Below, piece after piece: positions 45,626 to 56,648 of a stretch of 64,000 nucleotides of DNA. Source of the stretch: Dipteris shenzhenensis (lineage: Eukaryota > Polypodiophyta > Polypodiopsida > Gleicheniales); assembly GCA_047967505.1 (NCBI GenBank), contig CM106539.1. One strand, written 5' to 3'. The notes below the pieces were generated by a model. That model was not told the DNA's origin. It saw only the letters and a program-made list of their open reading frames with translations, and did no database searches. Both the position numbers and the translations under genes were made by a program. The first letter of the stretch is position 1. Each line of letters opens with the position of its first letter.

Positions 45626-46978
45626 ATGATATTTTTAAACGGTATAAAAAAGAATATTCCATTTAGTTCTGATTTCTATGAAATAGTTCTCACTTCATCC
45701 GCAATAGTGTTCTACTCATCTTTCCTTCGTTCATTGGAGGATGCAGCAGATGTATGGTATAGCCAATTTTTGGCTGACCATTTTCAAACTTGGGTAACTC
45801 TAAGGGAGGAGTTTTTATGGACTTTCAAATTGGAGAACTTTGAACAAATGATTGTCCAGGATTTGTCCACTGACACCACGAAGCCTGAGGAAAGCATCTC
45901 TGAGATGTACACAAGGATGAGGGTCTTGGCAGCTAAGATGTCTGTGTCACCTAATGATGCTATCATGAAGGGGTGGTTTTTGAAAGCATTACGCCCTACC
46001 ATTGCTATAAGGCTGGTTGACAAACTCCCTGAACATGCCTCACTCCAAGACTTCCTGAAGGAAGCCGTCAAGATGGAATGGTCACAGTTAAGTTTCGCCT
46101 CATCATCGACTAGACCACCTAGCTCCCAAGAGAGGAGGGATCATCCTCATGGTAGCAACTCAAGAAGGAGTTAGAAGAAATCAAATAAGGTCTGTAGGAT
46201 ATAATAAAGGTGGATGGCCAGTCATCCTTTGAGGCCCAGATTCAAAGTGGTCTTTGGTGCACAGAATGCAAGGGTTCTAACCATGGTCACTGGGAGTGTC
46301 CCTCCAAGCGTAAGGTACCTACTTCTACCTCCTTTTGTACATTTTGTGAGATCAATGGACATGATGCCTCTGAGTGTAGGTACCTCAAAGGATTAAGGAA
46401 GCTTCTTTCAGAGTATACTTCGGAAGAACCTCTAGTTGCTACAATCAATAGAGCTGTACCAATAACTTCTAGCCCATCATCAGTACCTCATGCTCCTCCT
46501 CTTACACAAGCATCTGAGCCACCTTCTCCTCCTATCATACCACCTCCATTACTTCTAACTCCCCCTTTGCTCCAAGTTCCTGCACCCAATTCAATTGGTG
46601 CCCCTTATTTCTATCCTCAGCCTAACTATGCAACATACCAACCACCTATGTCAGGAGGTGGCTATGGACCCCCTTATCAACTTGGTCGATGGGGTGGTTT
46701 CCGAGGTGGACGTGGAGGTGCAGGCAGAGATACCAACTTTTGAAGACCCATCATGTGTTACAAATGTGGCGAGTATGGCCACTACCAAGATGATTGTACA
46801 CAGCCATTCGAGGGACCCTATTGTACATAGTGCAACACAAACAACCACTACACCAAAGATTGTCCCAATGGAAGAGCGGAACCTGCATCCCAAGTGAATA
46901 TGGTTGATGTAGTAGTGGCGAGAGAGGGCAACAACCCCCATTTAATTAGTGCTGTGTTGGGCTCTATGACATGGTCAT
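45626..46978 (+). pseudogene. Ty3/gypsy gag with zinc knuckles
   Basis: The capsid-like part has LEDAADVWYSQFLADHFQTW, TLREEFLWTFK, SEMYTRMRVLAAKMS and KGWFLKALRPTIA. After a stop at 46172 the frame resumes with zinc-finger text CTECKGSNHGHWEC and CTFCEINGHDASEC, a proline-rich linker (46440-46640), a GGFRGGRGGAG glycine/arginine patch, and a third knuckle CYKCGEYGHYQDDC after a stop at 46741. Three finger-like units in one gag is more than the usual one. It begins the element that continues to about 51365. Confidence 0.8.
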
Positions 46979-47354
46979 AAACAAAAGGTGATAAATGTAA
47001 GGAGGACTCAGAGTCAGCATCAAAAACCTTAGCATCAATCAGTTCGGCAAGTGTTCCCCCACAAAGGTCATTCTCCTCTCCAAGGTACATAGTACATCCA
47101 GGAATAGATCACCCTTTCTTGATCCTGATAGTGATTCAGAAACAATCTCAAAGGGCACACAGCCATTAAGGTCTACCACTAGCTCTGGAGGTGCCTCATC
47201 TTCAAGCATCAAACCATTACAAGAAAGTCAAGCATCAGACCATTACATTTCTCAATTGCCTCCTAGGAGGTCGACATAAGGGATCTACTCCCAGTGAGCC
47301 AACACTAGAGACATTACCGGCTCAACATGGGTCTACACTAGACTACTACTCCAC

Positions 47355-47520
47355 ATACACTGCCCTCACTTATGAATAGAGTCCCAATGGATATTCATGG
47401 AGTGGAGCTTAAGGATGTCTTCCTTGATGGTGGGGTAGCCATGAACATCATGCCGAAAGGTACACTCCAAAAATTGGGTTTGAAGTTGACAAGTGATGTT
47501 CGACAAGGAAGCTGTCATCT
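47355..47520 (+). pseudogene. Ty3/gypsy protease fragment
   Basis: LMNRVPMDIHGVELKDVFLD followed by GGVAMNIMPKGTLQKLGL matches the plant gypsy retropepsin, with the D-G-G active-site loop (FLDGGVAMNIM). The frame is lost after DVRQ near 47510. It belongs to the same element as the gag at 45626. Confidence 0.7.
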
Positions 47521-47718
47521 TGGATTGGATGGGAGCCCTGGGATCCTTAGCCATCATTATGGTGGAACTATGCCAACAAGAAGATCCCAAAAAACACCTT
47601 AGCACTTCAAGTAGAGTATCAAAAGTCCACCAAGAACCCTATGCACAGGGTCTAGCTAAACTAGTTTACGAAAGGATGCCTTTTTGTCTTTGCAATAAAT
47701 CCACACATGTATTAGAGA

Positions 47719-48140
47719 ATGGTGACTAGGGGTACGGCACAAGGTAGTGTAGAGGGTACTACTATGGACACCAATGATCATGCCGAGGACAATGATGGTA
47801 CTGTAGTGAATGCTGGCAATAGTGTAGTGAGCACTGACTTTGATACAGTGCCTGACACTTGCAGTAGTGCATTGAGCACTAACTGTGATAAAGCACCTGA
47901 CATGGAGGACATTGGTCGAGATGATGTTGATGGTACTATAGCATACAATGATGGATCTACTGTATACAATGCTAGGATTGCACAACCCACCAATGGTACT
48001 CCAGTGTACAATGATGGTACTATAGAGTACAACCATGGTACTATTGAGTACAATGAAGGTCATATAGAAGACAGTAACACTAGTGGAGAAGAAACTGATG
48101 GTGATGGTGATTTAGAAGACAGTGACATAGACATTGCTAA
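47719..48140 (+). pseudogene. Acidic repeat region between protease and RT of the gypsy element
   Basis: A 244-codon frame (47719-48453) is rich in D, E, N, T and G. At 47935-48070 the DNA motif (A)TACAATGATGGTACTAT recurs, giving YNDGT, YNDGS, EYNHGT and EYNEGH. Its position corresponds to the protease-RT spacer. The later part of the frame is partly out of frame with pol. Confidence 0.5.
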
Positions 48141-48609
48141 GCTTGAGGAGAATCAACACCAAGGGCTTGAGGTCTTGGGGAGACCCACGGATATGATGAT
48201 GAGGACATGGCTGACCTCACTCTGGTTGACCTTTACTTATCAGAAGCCGACCACCCCTCAGTTGAAGACCTTTCGAGAACCACTTATGAGTGGAAGGCTT
48301 ACCTTACTAGGGCATGCTGAGATAGACACCGAGGCATCGAAGGCACACAACATCTACCGACTCTACATCTCGACCCGTGCACATGCCAGAGAACCCACCA
48401 ATTACTTATCCCCCATCTTGGTTGAGAGAAGTGGAGGGAGACTTTCCCCTTGAGGATACTCTAGCACATATAGGAATGAGCACGGGTGAGCCAAGTACCT
48501 CAACATCTCAATGCACTACCCTTGATGATGCATGGAACTGTGGTACCTCAACATTGGGACTGAGGACCCCAACCTTAGCATTTGAATGTAGCCACTTGGG
48601 TCTGAGAAC

Positions 48610-49910
48610 ATGATTATCTCCTAGAAGTAGTGACAGATCTTTTTAAAGAATTTGTGGATGTCTTTGCCTGGTCCTACAAGGATCTAAAGGGGGTGCTAGT
48701 TGCTTTCATGGAGCATTGCATCGACTTATACCAAGATGTAGATCCTGTGATTAAAGGTCCATATTCAATGAATCCCAACTATGGCAAGGCAGTCCAAATA
48801 GATACACAAAAAATGGAGCAAACAGGATTAATCTACCCAGTGGATTACTCGGATTGGGTCAACGGAATTGTCATTATACCCAAAAGAGAGACTGGCAAAC
48901 TCAGAATATGTGTTGACTATCGGAGTTTGAATCTGCAACATGATGTGATAGGTTTCCCCTTCCCTTCACCGATAGAGGGTTGGAGACAGTGGTAGGACAT
49001 GCTTTATACTCATTCATGGATGGGCACAGTGGGTACAACCAAGTTTGTGTGAAAGATACCTTGTCACTCAATGGGGAACATACACCTACCGAATGATGCC
49101 CTTTGGATTATGTAATGCCCTGGCAACATTTCAATGAGTTGTAACCAAACTCTTTCAGGAGAAAATTGGCAAGTTTCTTGAGGTATTTCTAGATGACTTC
49201 TCTATTTTTAATAGTAAAGCCACCTCCCATCTTGATCCGGCCATACAAAATGATCATCTACATAAGTTAAGATGGGTCTTTGATAAGTGCAAAGAAGTGT
49301 GCTTGTGCTTGAACCTTGACAAATGCTTCTTTCTCACACTCTGAGGTGTTCTCCTTGGTCATATTCTTTCTATTGAGGGCATGACTATTGACCCCACCAA
49401 GGTAGAGGTGATCGTCTCATTGCCTATCCCTCGTACACCTAAAGAGATGAAGTCTTTCTTAGGGCATGTGGGATATTATCAAAGGTTCATATGTTTCTAT
49501 GCCGACATTGTTGTTGCACTGGCATAACTCCTACATCAAGGCCGATTTGGGCCACCCGCAACAACTAGCCTTTGATGATTTGAAGCATCGCCTCATGAAG
49601 GCCCCCATCCTTAGGCAACTAGATTGGGATGTCATTTTTCATGTCCATGTGGATGCTAGTGGGAGGGCAATAGGTGCTATACTAGCTCAACCTAATGAGG
49701 ATAACAAGATTGATTTGCCCATCTACTTTGCTAGCCGACAACTCAATGGAGCAAAACGCAACTACAATTCCACAGAAAGGGAGGGCGACATGGTTTATGC
49801 CATGACCAAGTATCATCATTACCTCTTGGGAAACAAGTTTGTGATCATCACTGATCATCAAGCTCTTAAGTATTTATTGGAATAAGCCTACTCTTGGTGG
49901 ACGATTAAGC
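48610..49910 (+). pseudogene. Ty3/gypsy RT and RNase H
   Basis: RT opens FKEFVDVFAWSYKDLKGV, then SDWVNGIVIIPKRETGKLRI, CVDYRSLN, a frameshift, GHALYSFMDGHSGYNQV, and the catalytic FLEVFLDDFSIFNSK (about 49170-49220), GHILSIEGMTIDPTKVEVI and FLGHVGYYQRFI. RNase H has DWDVIFHVHVDASGRAIGAIL, then IYFASRQLNGAKRNYNSTE, MVYAMTKYHHYL and DHQALKYLLE. Several stops and frameshifts, but all core motifs can be read. It is the central part of the plus-strand gypsy element (gag at 45626, integrase at 50215). Confidence 0.87.
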
Positions 49911-51365
49911 AGATGGATTCTTCTTTTTCAAGAATTTGAATTTGACATTGTGGTGAGGGTTGGCAGACTACATCAACTTGCAGACCACTTGTCCAAGTTA
50001 CATTCCGAGGAACTAGCCAGTGGTAGCACATATGAATTACCCAGTGTGGGTCTTTTTGAGGTGATGACACTACCTGATGAATGCCTATTTGCGGTGGATT
50101 GCTTTCCACCATGGTATGCCAACATAGTACAATTGTTGTCTACAGGTGGCTTTCCTCCAGGTATGACTCCAATAGAGAAACGGAAGAGGATCCTTCAAGC
50201 AGCTCCTTTTAAGTAGTTGATTGTAGGTCAATTGTACAAACTCGAGAAGGAACATGTCTTGGGATGGTGTGTGCTTTCCCACGATACACAATCCATTCTT
50301 GCAAAGGCCCACACTAGCATAGGTGGAGGGCATATGGCCTCAGATGCTAGTGCTTAGAAGATCATGCATGTTGGGTTCTAGTGGACCAATCTCTTTTGCG
50401 ACTGCCATGCTTATGTGACCCGATGTGATTCATGTCAAATGAGAAGGCCCCAAGCCTACAAAATATGAGTACCTTCCTCTAAAATCATTTACTCTAGTGC
50501 ACCCCTTCTATTGTTGGGGGTTGGATTTCAATGGGCACATCTCTCCTACCACACGACAAGGGGACAAGTATGCTCTGCTTGTCACTGATTATGGAACCAA
50601 ATGGGTCAAAGCCAAGGCAATCAAAAACAGTATAGCCTAGGTGGTAGCCACATTTCTATATGACCAAATCATCTCTCAGTTTGGCTATCCTATTGAGTTG
50701 ATGAGTGATAGAGGATCTCACTTCCTCAATGACACCATTGTTGCCCTAGTTAACATGTTACAAATAGTTCACAAATTTCATCTCCCTATTACGCACGTGT
50801 GAATGGCCTAGATGAGAGCTCAAATTGAACAATGTGTAGGATCATGCATCGTCTTTGCCTTAGTTGTTTAGTAGATTGGGATGACATACTTCCAGTTGCT
50901 TTATTCACCTACAACCAAATGGCTTACAAGGCGAGTACTGGGTATTCACCTTTTGAGTTGGTCTATGGATTGGAGGCTGCCATGCCTTACAAATTTCATC
51001 TTGACACCCACAAGTGCTTCTGGATAAGGATGACAACTTTGAAGCTTGTACAATGGAACACTTGTGGGATTTGGAGGCATTGGCAGAGCATCGACGTGAA
51101 GCAATCTTCGCTCAAGAAGTGTGGTAGAAATGACAGAAAGCATGGCATGATCGGAACCTCAAGAAGAGGGATTTCAAAGTTGGTGATTTAGTATTGTTGT
51201 ATTCGAGTAAGTTTCTCAAACACAAACCTAAGTTTGTAAGTGGTTGGATAGGCCCATTTTTCATTACCAAGCTTATCCCAAGTGGCAAAGTCTACTTGGC
51301 CACTTTGGAAGGCAAACTCCTAGCTGCACCAATGAATGGGCCATGAGTCAAGAGGTACCATGTTC
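49911..51365 (+). pseudogene. Ty3/gypsy RNase H end and integrase
   Basis: After EEQ-like linker text (EFDIVVRVGRLHQLADHLSKL, 49930-50010) the zinc finger reads KAHTSIGGGHMASD... with CHAYVTRCDSCQMRRPQ (HHCC). The core has APLLLLG/WGLDFNGH-like text, TKWVKAKA, LMSDRGSHFLNDTIV and YYARVNGLDESSN, then DWDDILPVALFTYN, KASTGYSPFELVYG and a tail with SGKVYLATLEGK (out of frame). The second catalytic D is retained (SDRG), while the glutamate block reads NGLDESS. Stops are common; not functional. Confidence 0.82.
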
Positions 51366-51419
51366 AATGAGGAAACAACCTCCTCCCCCTTGTATATACA
51401 CTATTGTCTTCTCCTTTCC

Positions 51420-51625
51420 CCCAGTATCAACTTCTCTTTCTATGTGATTATCACTTTCTCTCTCTACATGGGTCCTCCTCTTTCCACTCCACTATCACTT
51501 TATCTCTCTAAGTGAGGGCTGCCCTTTTCACCCCGTGTCACCTTCTCTCTCTCATTGAGGACCCTCTTTCCTACTCCAGTGTCACTTTCTCTCTCTAAGT
51601 GAGAACTCCCCTGTGTACTACCATC
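51420..51625. repeat. CTCTCTAAGTGAGG minisatellite, ~50-55 bp period
   Basis: Four imperfect units, each with TCACTTTCTCTCTCTA(A/C) or TCACCTTCTCTCTCT followed by GTGAGG/GTGAGA and CCACTCC/CTACTCC, lie exactly between the tail of the plus gypsy integrase and the start of the minus gypsy protease. Confidence 0.75.
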
Positions 51626-52681
51626 ATCATGTAGAATAACAACCTCTTTGCCATTAATGAAACCTTTCATTTTTAGAAGAGTATGAAAATTATACTTACC
51701 TCTCTCTTGCTTTGCTGCTTCATCGTCGATCATGTGCACTTTTGCCGTTGGGGTCTTTTTTCTTTTGGGACATTCAGTGGCTATGTGTCCCACCTTGTTG
51801 TTATTTCTTTCTTCAAAAAATTTCCATTGTTCGGCTTCGAAGAAGAATCTGTCTTCTATGGAACAAAACCATTTTTAGATTTAAAAAAGGGTTTTTTATC
51901 AAATCTCTTTTTCTTATGGAAGGGTACATGCCATTCCACATCTTTCCCTTCCTTTGGGATCCCATTCTTCCTCTCACAATTCATTGCAAGAGAAATCGCA
52001 GAGTTCAGTGAGCGAGGATGAAACATGTTAATCTCGGCTCTCAACTTAGATTTTAGACCTACCACATACTTCCTGCATTGATCTCACTCATTAACTTTCT
52101 CTAAGGACTATAACTGGATCAACATTTGCCAAAACCTATAAGTGTATGTCGAGATCGTTTCCTTATTAGAATGCCTAAAAGTGTCCCACTATTGTCTGGA
52201 TTTTCCTTTGAATTGTGAGGGAAGAAAATCTCTCTTGATGAGCTTTTGAAAAGACTTTCAAGAATTTGGACGCCTTTTACTGTGCTTAGTGATGTTCCAC
52301 CAAAGTGCAGCACTCTCCACTAAATGATTTGTAGCACATTTAATGTTATCTTTTTTAGAGAATTTCTCCCCAAGAAAAATAATCATCTAGCTGACTGATC
52401 CAAGACAAGACAGTGCATGCTTCTTTCTTTCCATCGAAATTTTGAAATGAGAAAGCTTTTCTACTTATCTTACTCTCCTTTCTCAAATTATGTGCTCTCA
52501 GTGTGGCTTTGATTGTCTTGATAATAGGATCATCATTGGATGACTCATTGTCAGATGAATACCTCTTCCTTTTCTTACCATTGATTTTCTTTTCCAATCT
52601 CTCCCTATGCTCATTGGCCAATTGTGCCTGTAGTGCATCTAATTTCTCCTGAAGCATGGGTGGTTGTGGCTGATGCACCAT
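51610..52681 (-). pseudogene. Ty3/gypsy gag and protease start, minus strand
   Basis: Read from 52681: MVHQPQPPMLQEKLDALQAQ, a basic stretch KKINGKKRKRYSSD, then AFSFQNFDGKKEACTVLSWI and QLDDYFSW, the gag capsid start. After several broken frames come SLNSAISLAMNCER and a half zinc knuckle GHIATECPKRKK. The protease begins KGFINGKEVVILHDDGST (D-D-G-S-T in place of D-S-G-A-T) and stops at the minisatellite. Only this 5' part of an element is present. Confidence 0.75.
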
Positions 52682-52689
52682 GCTAATGC

Positions 52690-53045
52690 GATAAATACAA
52701 GTAAAGTGGAGTGGAGGGAAATAAGGATAATAAGAGTATGAGAATTAAACAAGTGAAAAAGTGTGATTCGAGTGTATGGTAAGAAATGGATGGTAGAAGA
52801 TACTAAGTGTATGAAATATAAAGCAAAAGAAATCACTTATCTCGCTCTTTGATCGGAGGTAGAAATACTAGAGTGGGAGATATGTGACCGATGATGTCGC
52901 TTGTTGTCATCTTTTGCACTTGACTACTCTCCAATTAATTGCACGATGATTTTGTGGTTCCAAATCATGTTCTTGATTCAAGCTAGGGCCCTCTTTTGTC
53001 TCATGTGTAAAATTGTTGCTCACCAATCCTTCTGCTAAGGTTTGT
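52690..53045. other. Unassigned DNA, possibly leader of the minus gypsy
   Basis: Purine/pyrimidine-skewed AT-rich DNA with no primer site recognised. Confidence 0.3.
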
Positions 53046-53049
53046 GTAA

Positions 53050-54595
53050 TGGGGATATGATTCCTCCTTTCCTTTGAAGAGATCAATTAGGCAAGGTTTC
53101 CCTCTTGCCCCATTGATTTTTGAAATTGTTTGTTGATTCTATTGGTTGGTTTCTCAAAAGCCAGGTTTGGGGGAAGGCAATCTTAGAGGAATAGAATTAT
53201 TGTTTGGCAAAGTAGCTAGTGTGTCAATAGTTTGCTGATGGCACAACCCTTACTCCTAAAAACATAGAGCATGATGTGAGATGCACTATGCAATGTTTGG
53301 ATATTCTTTTCAAAGCATCTGGATCAAGAATTAGTCATACCAAAATAGGATATGCTAGTCTCATTGGAAGGATACAAGACTATTTGAAAGAACTGGGTTG
53401 TCACAGGAAAAATAAGGGGATTGCTGCTTGGAATACCCATGGGGTTTGAAATGTCCATGAAGAAAAGGTGGGACTGGTTCATGGAGAGATTCAAAAGAAA
53501 ATTGATAGGTGGACAGGATTTCAAGCCAATCTTGCACAAGTAGGAGATTGGTGCTCAATCATTGTATCTATCCTATTTTCATATTCTATTTATCTTGTTG
53601 GGCTCCATCCAAATCAATTTTGGGCAGATTCATTAGGGTCTGCAAATCCTTCCTTTGGGAACTCTAGAATCTCTAAGGTAAGATGGTCTTACTACATTAA
53701 GCCTAAGAAAGAAGGAGGTTTAGAAGTAATTGACATGATAGCCACTATAACTAGAAAACGCTTTGCAACTTGGACTATTAAAGATATCTTAACCCAAAGT
53801 GTGATTAGGCACAACTTCTACTAAGAAATATGAACTAGGTCATGTCAATTGTCTCTGCTATCTACAATCTTGAACCTTGTAAAGCTAAAGGTAGCTCCCT
53901 TTGGTAGTCTACCTAGAAGGCCTTTGAGGAGATAAAGGCTTTGTTACATTTTTTTGTAAAAGGAGCCTTCATGGTTAGTAACTTTATATGGGTTTTAGCC
54001 ATCTTCAAAAATCCACATCTCACAAAGGAACAATTCTCTCTAGCCAGTATTCTCTTTAGAAAAGGGCTGCAAATTTAGAGAGTTTAGTTGGATAGGAAGC
54101 TTTGTTCTACTTCCTATTCCAACCCCTTCCTCTGACATGGATGATCTTTTCAGAACTCTGAATGCCAGATGGTCATTGCAAGATAACAGGGAAAAGTGGT
54201 ATGAAAGATTTGGGAAGCTATGTCACAGGCAGGCCCCTGAAAAAGATGTCTTGCCTAGCCTAGCTTACTCTGCATAAAGTTCTGTGGACCAATGCAAGAG
54301 GACTCAAAATAGGGAAGGGGGATGGTAACTATAAAAGATGCTCGGCGGGTATTCTTGAAGACATTTTCCACTTGTTTGTTGCATGCCTGCATTCTAGAAA
54401 GGTGTGGAAGCTCAAACATTTTGAATTTGGAGAGCTAGTTAATTGGAAGGACATTTTATTAGGAGATGCATTCAAAACCAAGAAGGAGCTTTGGTTTTAA
54501 ATAATCGCTCATGCTTTATGGTATTGGATATCTAGAAATAATTTTCAATTTAATGATGTGGATATGTGTACTAATGCTATGTTTTCTGCATGGTG
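53050..54595 (+). pseudogene. L1-type LINE, RT C-terminus and zf-RVT
   Basis: The catalytic region reads QFADGTTLTPKNIEHD with frame changes (LADDTTLLLK-like), then FKASGSRISHTKIGY. The thumb/connection has KIDRWTGFQANLAQVGDW, HPNQFWADSL, KVRWSYYIKPKKEGGLEVID (the typical PK-x-GGLG block). The cysteine-rich end has WTNARGLKIGKGDGNYKRC, LEDIFHLFVACLHSRKVW and NWKDILLGD. It ends around 54595 where a minus copia begins. It lacks the 5' part, as expected for a LINE insertion. Confidence 0.75.
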
Positions 54596-54599
54596 GGAT

Positions 54600-55075
54600 T
54601 GGGATTGGACTATCACAGTGCAAAATTGGAACCTCTCCTTCAATGCTCAAGTCTCCCACTAGACAAGTAAGCCATATAGCTTCCTTGCATGCCTCAATGG
54701 CTGCAACATACTCTGCCTTAGTGGTAGACAAATCCGTACATGGCTGCAAATGAGAGACCCATGAAATTGCACCTCCAGTGAATGAGAAAACATATCTTGT
54801 AGTAGACCTCTTGGTGTCTACATTCCCTGCAAAATTAGCATCTGCATATCCAACAACAGATGTGTCCTTCCTCCCAAAAAAATGCACATGTTCTTTGTAT
54901 CATTCAAGTATCTCATGATACCTTTCACTGCCTTCCAATGCTTCTTGCCAGGATTTGCCATATACCTGCTAACAACTCCCACTGCAAAAGCAATATCTAG
55001 ATGTGTAGCAACCATGGCATACATCAAGCTTCCTACTATGGATGCATAAGGTATCTTTCCCATTTTACCCACTCC
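54600..55075 (-). pseudogene. Ty1/copia RNase H fragment, minus strand
   Basis: From 55075: GKMGKIPYASIVGSLMYAMV, LDIAFAVGVVSRYMANPGKKH and VKGIMRYLNDTKN. After a frame change it reads GYADANFAGNVDTKRSTT, YVFSFTGGAISWVSHLQ, TKAEYVAAIEACKEAIW and ILHCDSPI. Cut off inside the D-SQSAI block near 54600. Both edges abut LINE sequence. Confidence 0.85.
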
Positions 55076-55079
55076 TCAC

Positions 55080-55545
55080 TGGCATAAGTCCTCTCACAAC
55101 GAACTTGCAGAGTAAGGCTCTGCACTGTAGATCCGGGTCGATGATATTCAAACCCCCTTCTCTTGAAGGAAGAATCAAGGTCTCCCAAGCCACCCTGGTT
55201 GTAACATCAGATGTGCCATTTAGACCACTCCATAAAAAGTTTCCTACAAGCCTCTTAAGCTGAGTGACACAATCCCTAGAGTGGAACCAACAAGAGCATA
55301 CAAATCATGCCGTGGCTAGAAGAACTTGGTTAACCATCACCACCCTGGAAGCCAAGTCAAGTTTGGCTGAGCTCCAGAAAAGGAGCTTTCTTTTGATGCT
55401 CTCCAACATCGGAGCAAACCATTGTGAAGGAGACATGCCCACCCCAACTTGGCAGCCCAAATATTTGACAGAGATGCCCCTCTGTACCCAAGTGAAGTGG
55501 AAAAAAGAGGCATATGCTCATGCTTATGCATGAGCATATGTCTAC
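55080..55545 (-). pseudogene. LINE RT C-terminal fragment, minus strand
   Basis: From 55545: VQRGISVKYLGCQVGVGMSP (the YLG block), APMLESIKRKLLFWSSAKLD, ASRVVMVNQVLLAT, CSCWFHSRDCVTQLKRLV, NFLWSGLNGTSDV and RVAWETLILPSREGGLNIID. This matches the RT thumb/connection of plant L1 LINEs. The family differs from the plus LINE at 53050 by sequence. Confidence 0.7.
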
Positions 55546-55626
55546 TTCGCTTATGCTCATGCATAAGCATAAGCATGAGCATATGTCTCATTTTCTTATG
55601 CTCATGCTTATGCTTATGCATGAGCA
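55505..55626. repeat. Palindromic ATGC-rich tandem repeat (block 1)
   Basis: Units built from GCTTATGC and GCTCATGC in both orientations (CATATGCTCATGCTTATGC / GCATAAGCATAAGCATGAGC). It is self-complementary over most of its length. Frames read as MLMHEHKH repeats on either strand because of this. Confidence 0.85.
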
Positions 55627-55788
55627 TAAAGAGAAGGGGGAAACAGAGAATAAGAGGGAAAGGAAAGCGGAAAGGAAAGCAAGAAGGGGGAAATAGAGAA
55701 TAAGAGGGAAAGGAAAGGGGAAAGGAAAGCGAGAAGGGGGAAAGAGAGAATAAGAGAAGGGGGAAATAAGAGAAGGGGGAAAAAGAGA
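55627..55788. repeat. Purine-rich minisatellite (block A)
   Basis: Repeats of GAATAAGAGGGAAAGGAAAG and GAGAAGGGGGAAA, about 45 bp per unit. Confidence 0.85.
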
Positions 55789-55900
55789 CATATGCTTATG
55801 CATGAGCATATGTCTACTTTCGCTTATGCTCATGCATAAGCATAAGCATGAGCATATGTCTCATTTCTTATGCTCATGCTTATGCTTATGCATAAGCAAG
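55789..55900. repeat. Palindromic ATGC-rich tandem repeat (block 2)
   Basis: Second copy of the palindromic array at 55505-55626, with the same CATATGCTTATGCATGAGCAT phrasing split by GTCTACTTTCGC. Confidence 0.85.
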
Positions 55901-56110
55901 CGAGAAGGGAGAGATAGAGAATAAGAGGGAAAGGAAAGGGGAAAGGGAATTGAGAAGGGGGAAATAGAGAATAAGAGGGAAAGGGAAAGGGGGAAAGGAA
56001 AGCGGAGGAAGGGGGAAAGACAGAAGGGGGAAAGACAGAATAAGAGAAGGGGAAAAAAGAGAAGGGGGAAATGAGAAATAAGAGGGAAAGGAAAGGGGAA
56101 ATAAGTAGTT
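55901..56110. repeat. Purine-rich minisatellite (block B)
   Basis: Continuation of the GAATAAGAGGGAAAGG unit, ending near a TTAGGTTAG site at 56110. Confidence 0.85.
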
Positions 56111-56144
56111 AGGTTAGTTTTATTAAGGAGCAACCGGCGAGGGG

Positions 56145-56185
56145 GAGGGGTAGAGAGAGAGAGGGGGGAAGGGAAAGAGAGAGAT

Positions 56186-56238
<53 letters not shown>

Positions 56239-56288
56239 AGAAAGAGAGAGGTAGAGGAAAAGAGAGAGAGAGAGAGAGTTAGAGAGAT

Positions 56289-56332
<44 letters not shown>

Positions 56333-56362
56333 TGAGAGAGAGAGAGAGAGAGAGATAAAGAA

Positions 56363-56409
<47 letters not shown>

Positions 56410-56609
56410 GAGAGTTAGAGAGATAAAGAGAGAGAGAGAGAGTGTGTGAGAGAGAGAAAAAGAAAGAGAGAGAGAGAGGGGGGGACGGATAGAGAGAGAA
56501 TGAGAGAGAGAGAAAGAGACAGAGAGAGAGAGAGAGAAAGAGAAAGAAAGGGGGAGGGATAGAGAGACAAAGAGAGAGGGGGTGGGGGGAAAAGAGAGAG
56601 AGGAGGAGG

Positions 56610-56643
<34 letters not shown>

Positions 56644-56648
56644 AAGGG
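56145..56648. repeat. Long (GA)n-rich tract
   Basis: About 500 bp dominated by GAGAGA with AAAGAGAG and GGGG interruptions. The plus strand is almost pure purine. Confidence 0.95.

Noticed and set aside
55337-55703. MHEHKH-repeat frames on both strands
   Set aside because: Arise from the palindromic ATGC array; the underlying coding relic on the minus strand is LINE RT.
55505-55900. Possible CRISPR-like array because of regular palindromic repeats
   Set aside because: No unique spacers between the repeats, and the context is a plant nuclear genome.
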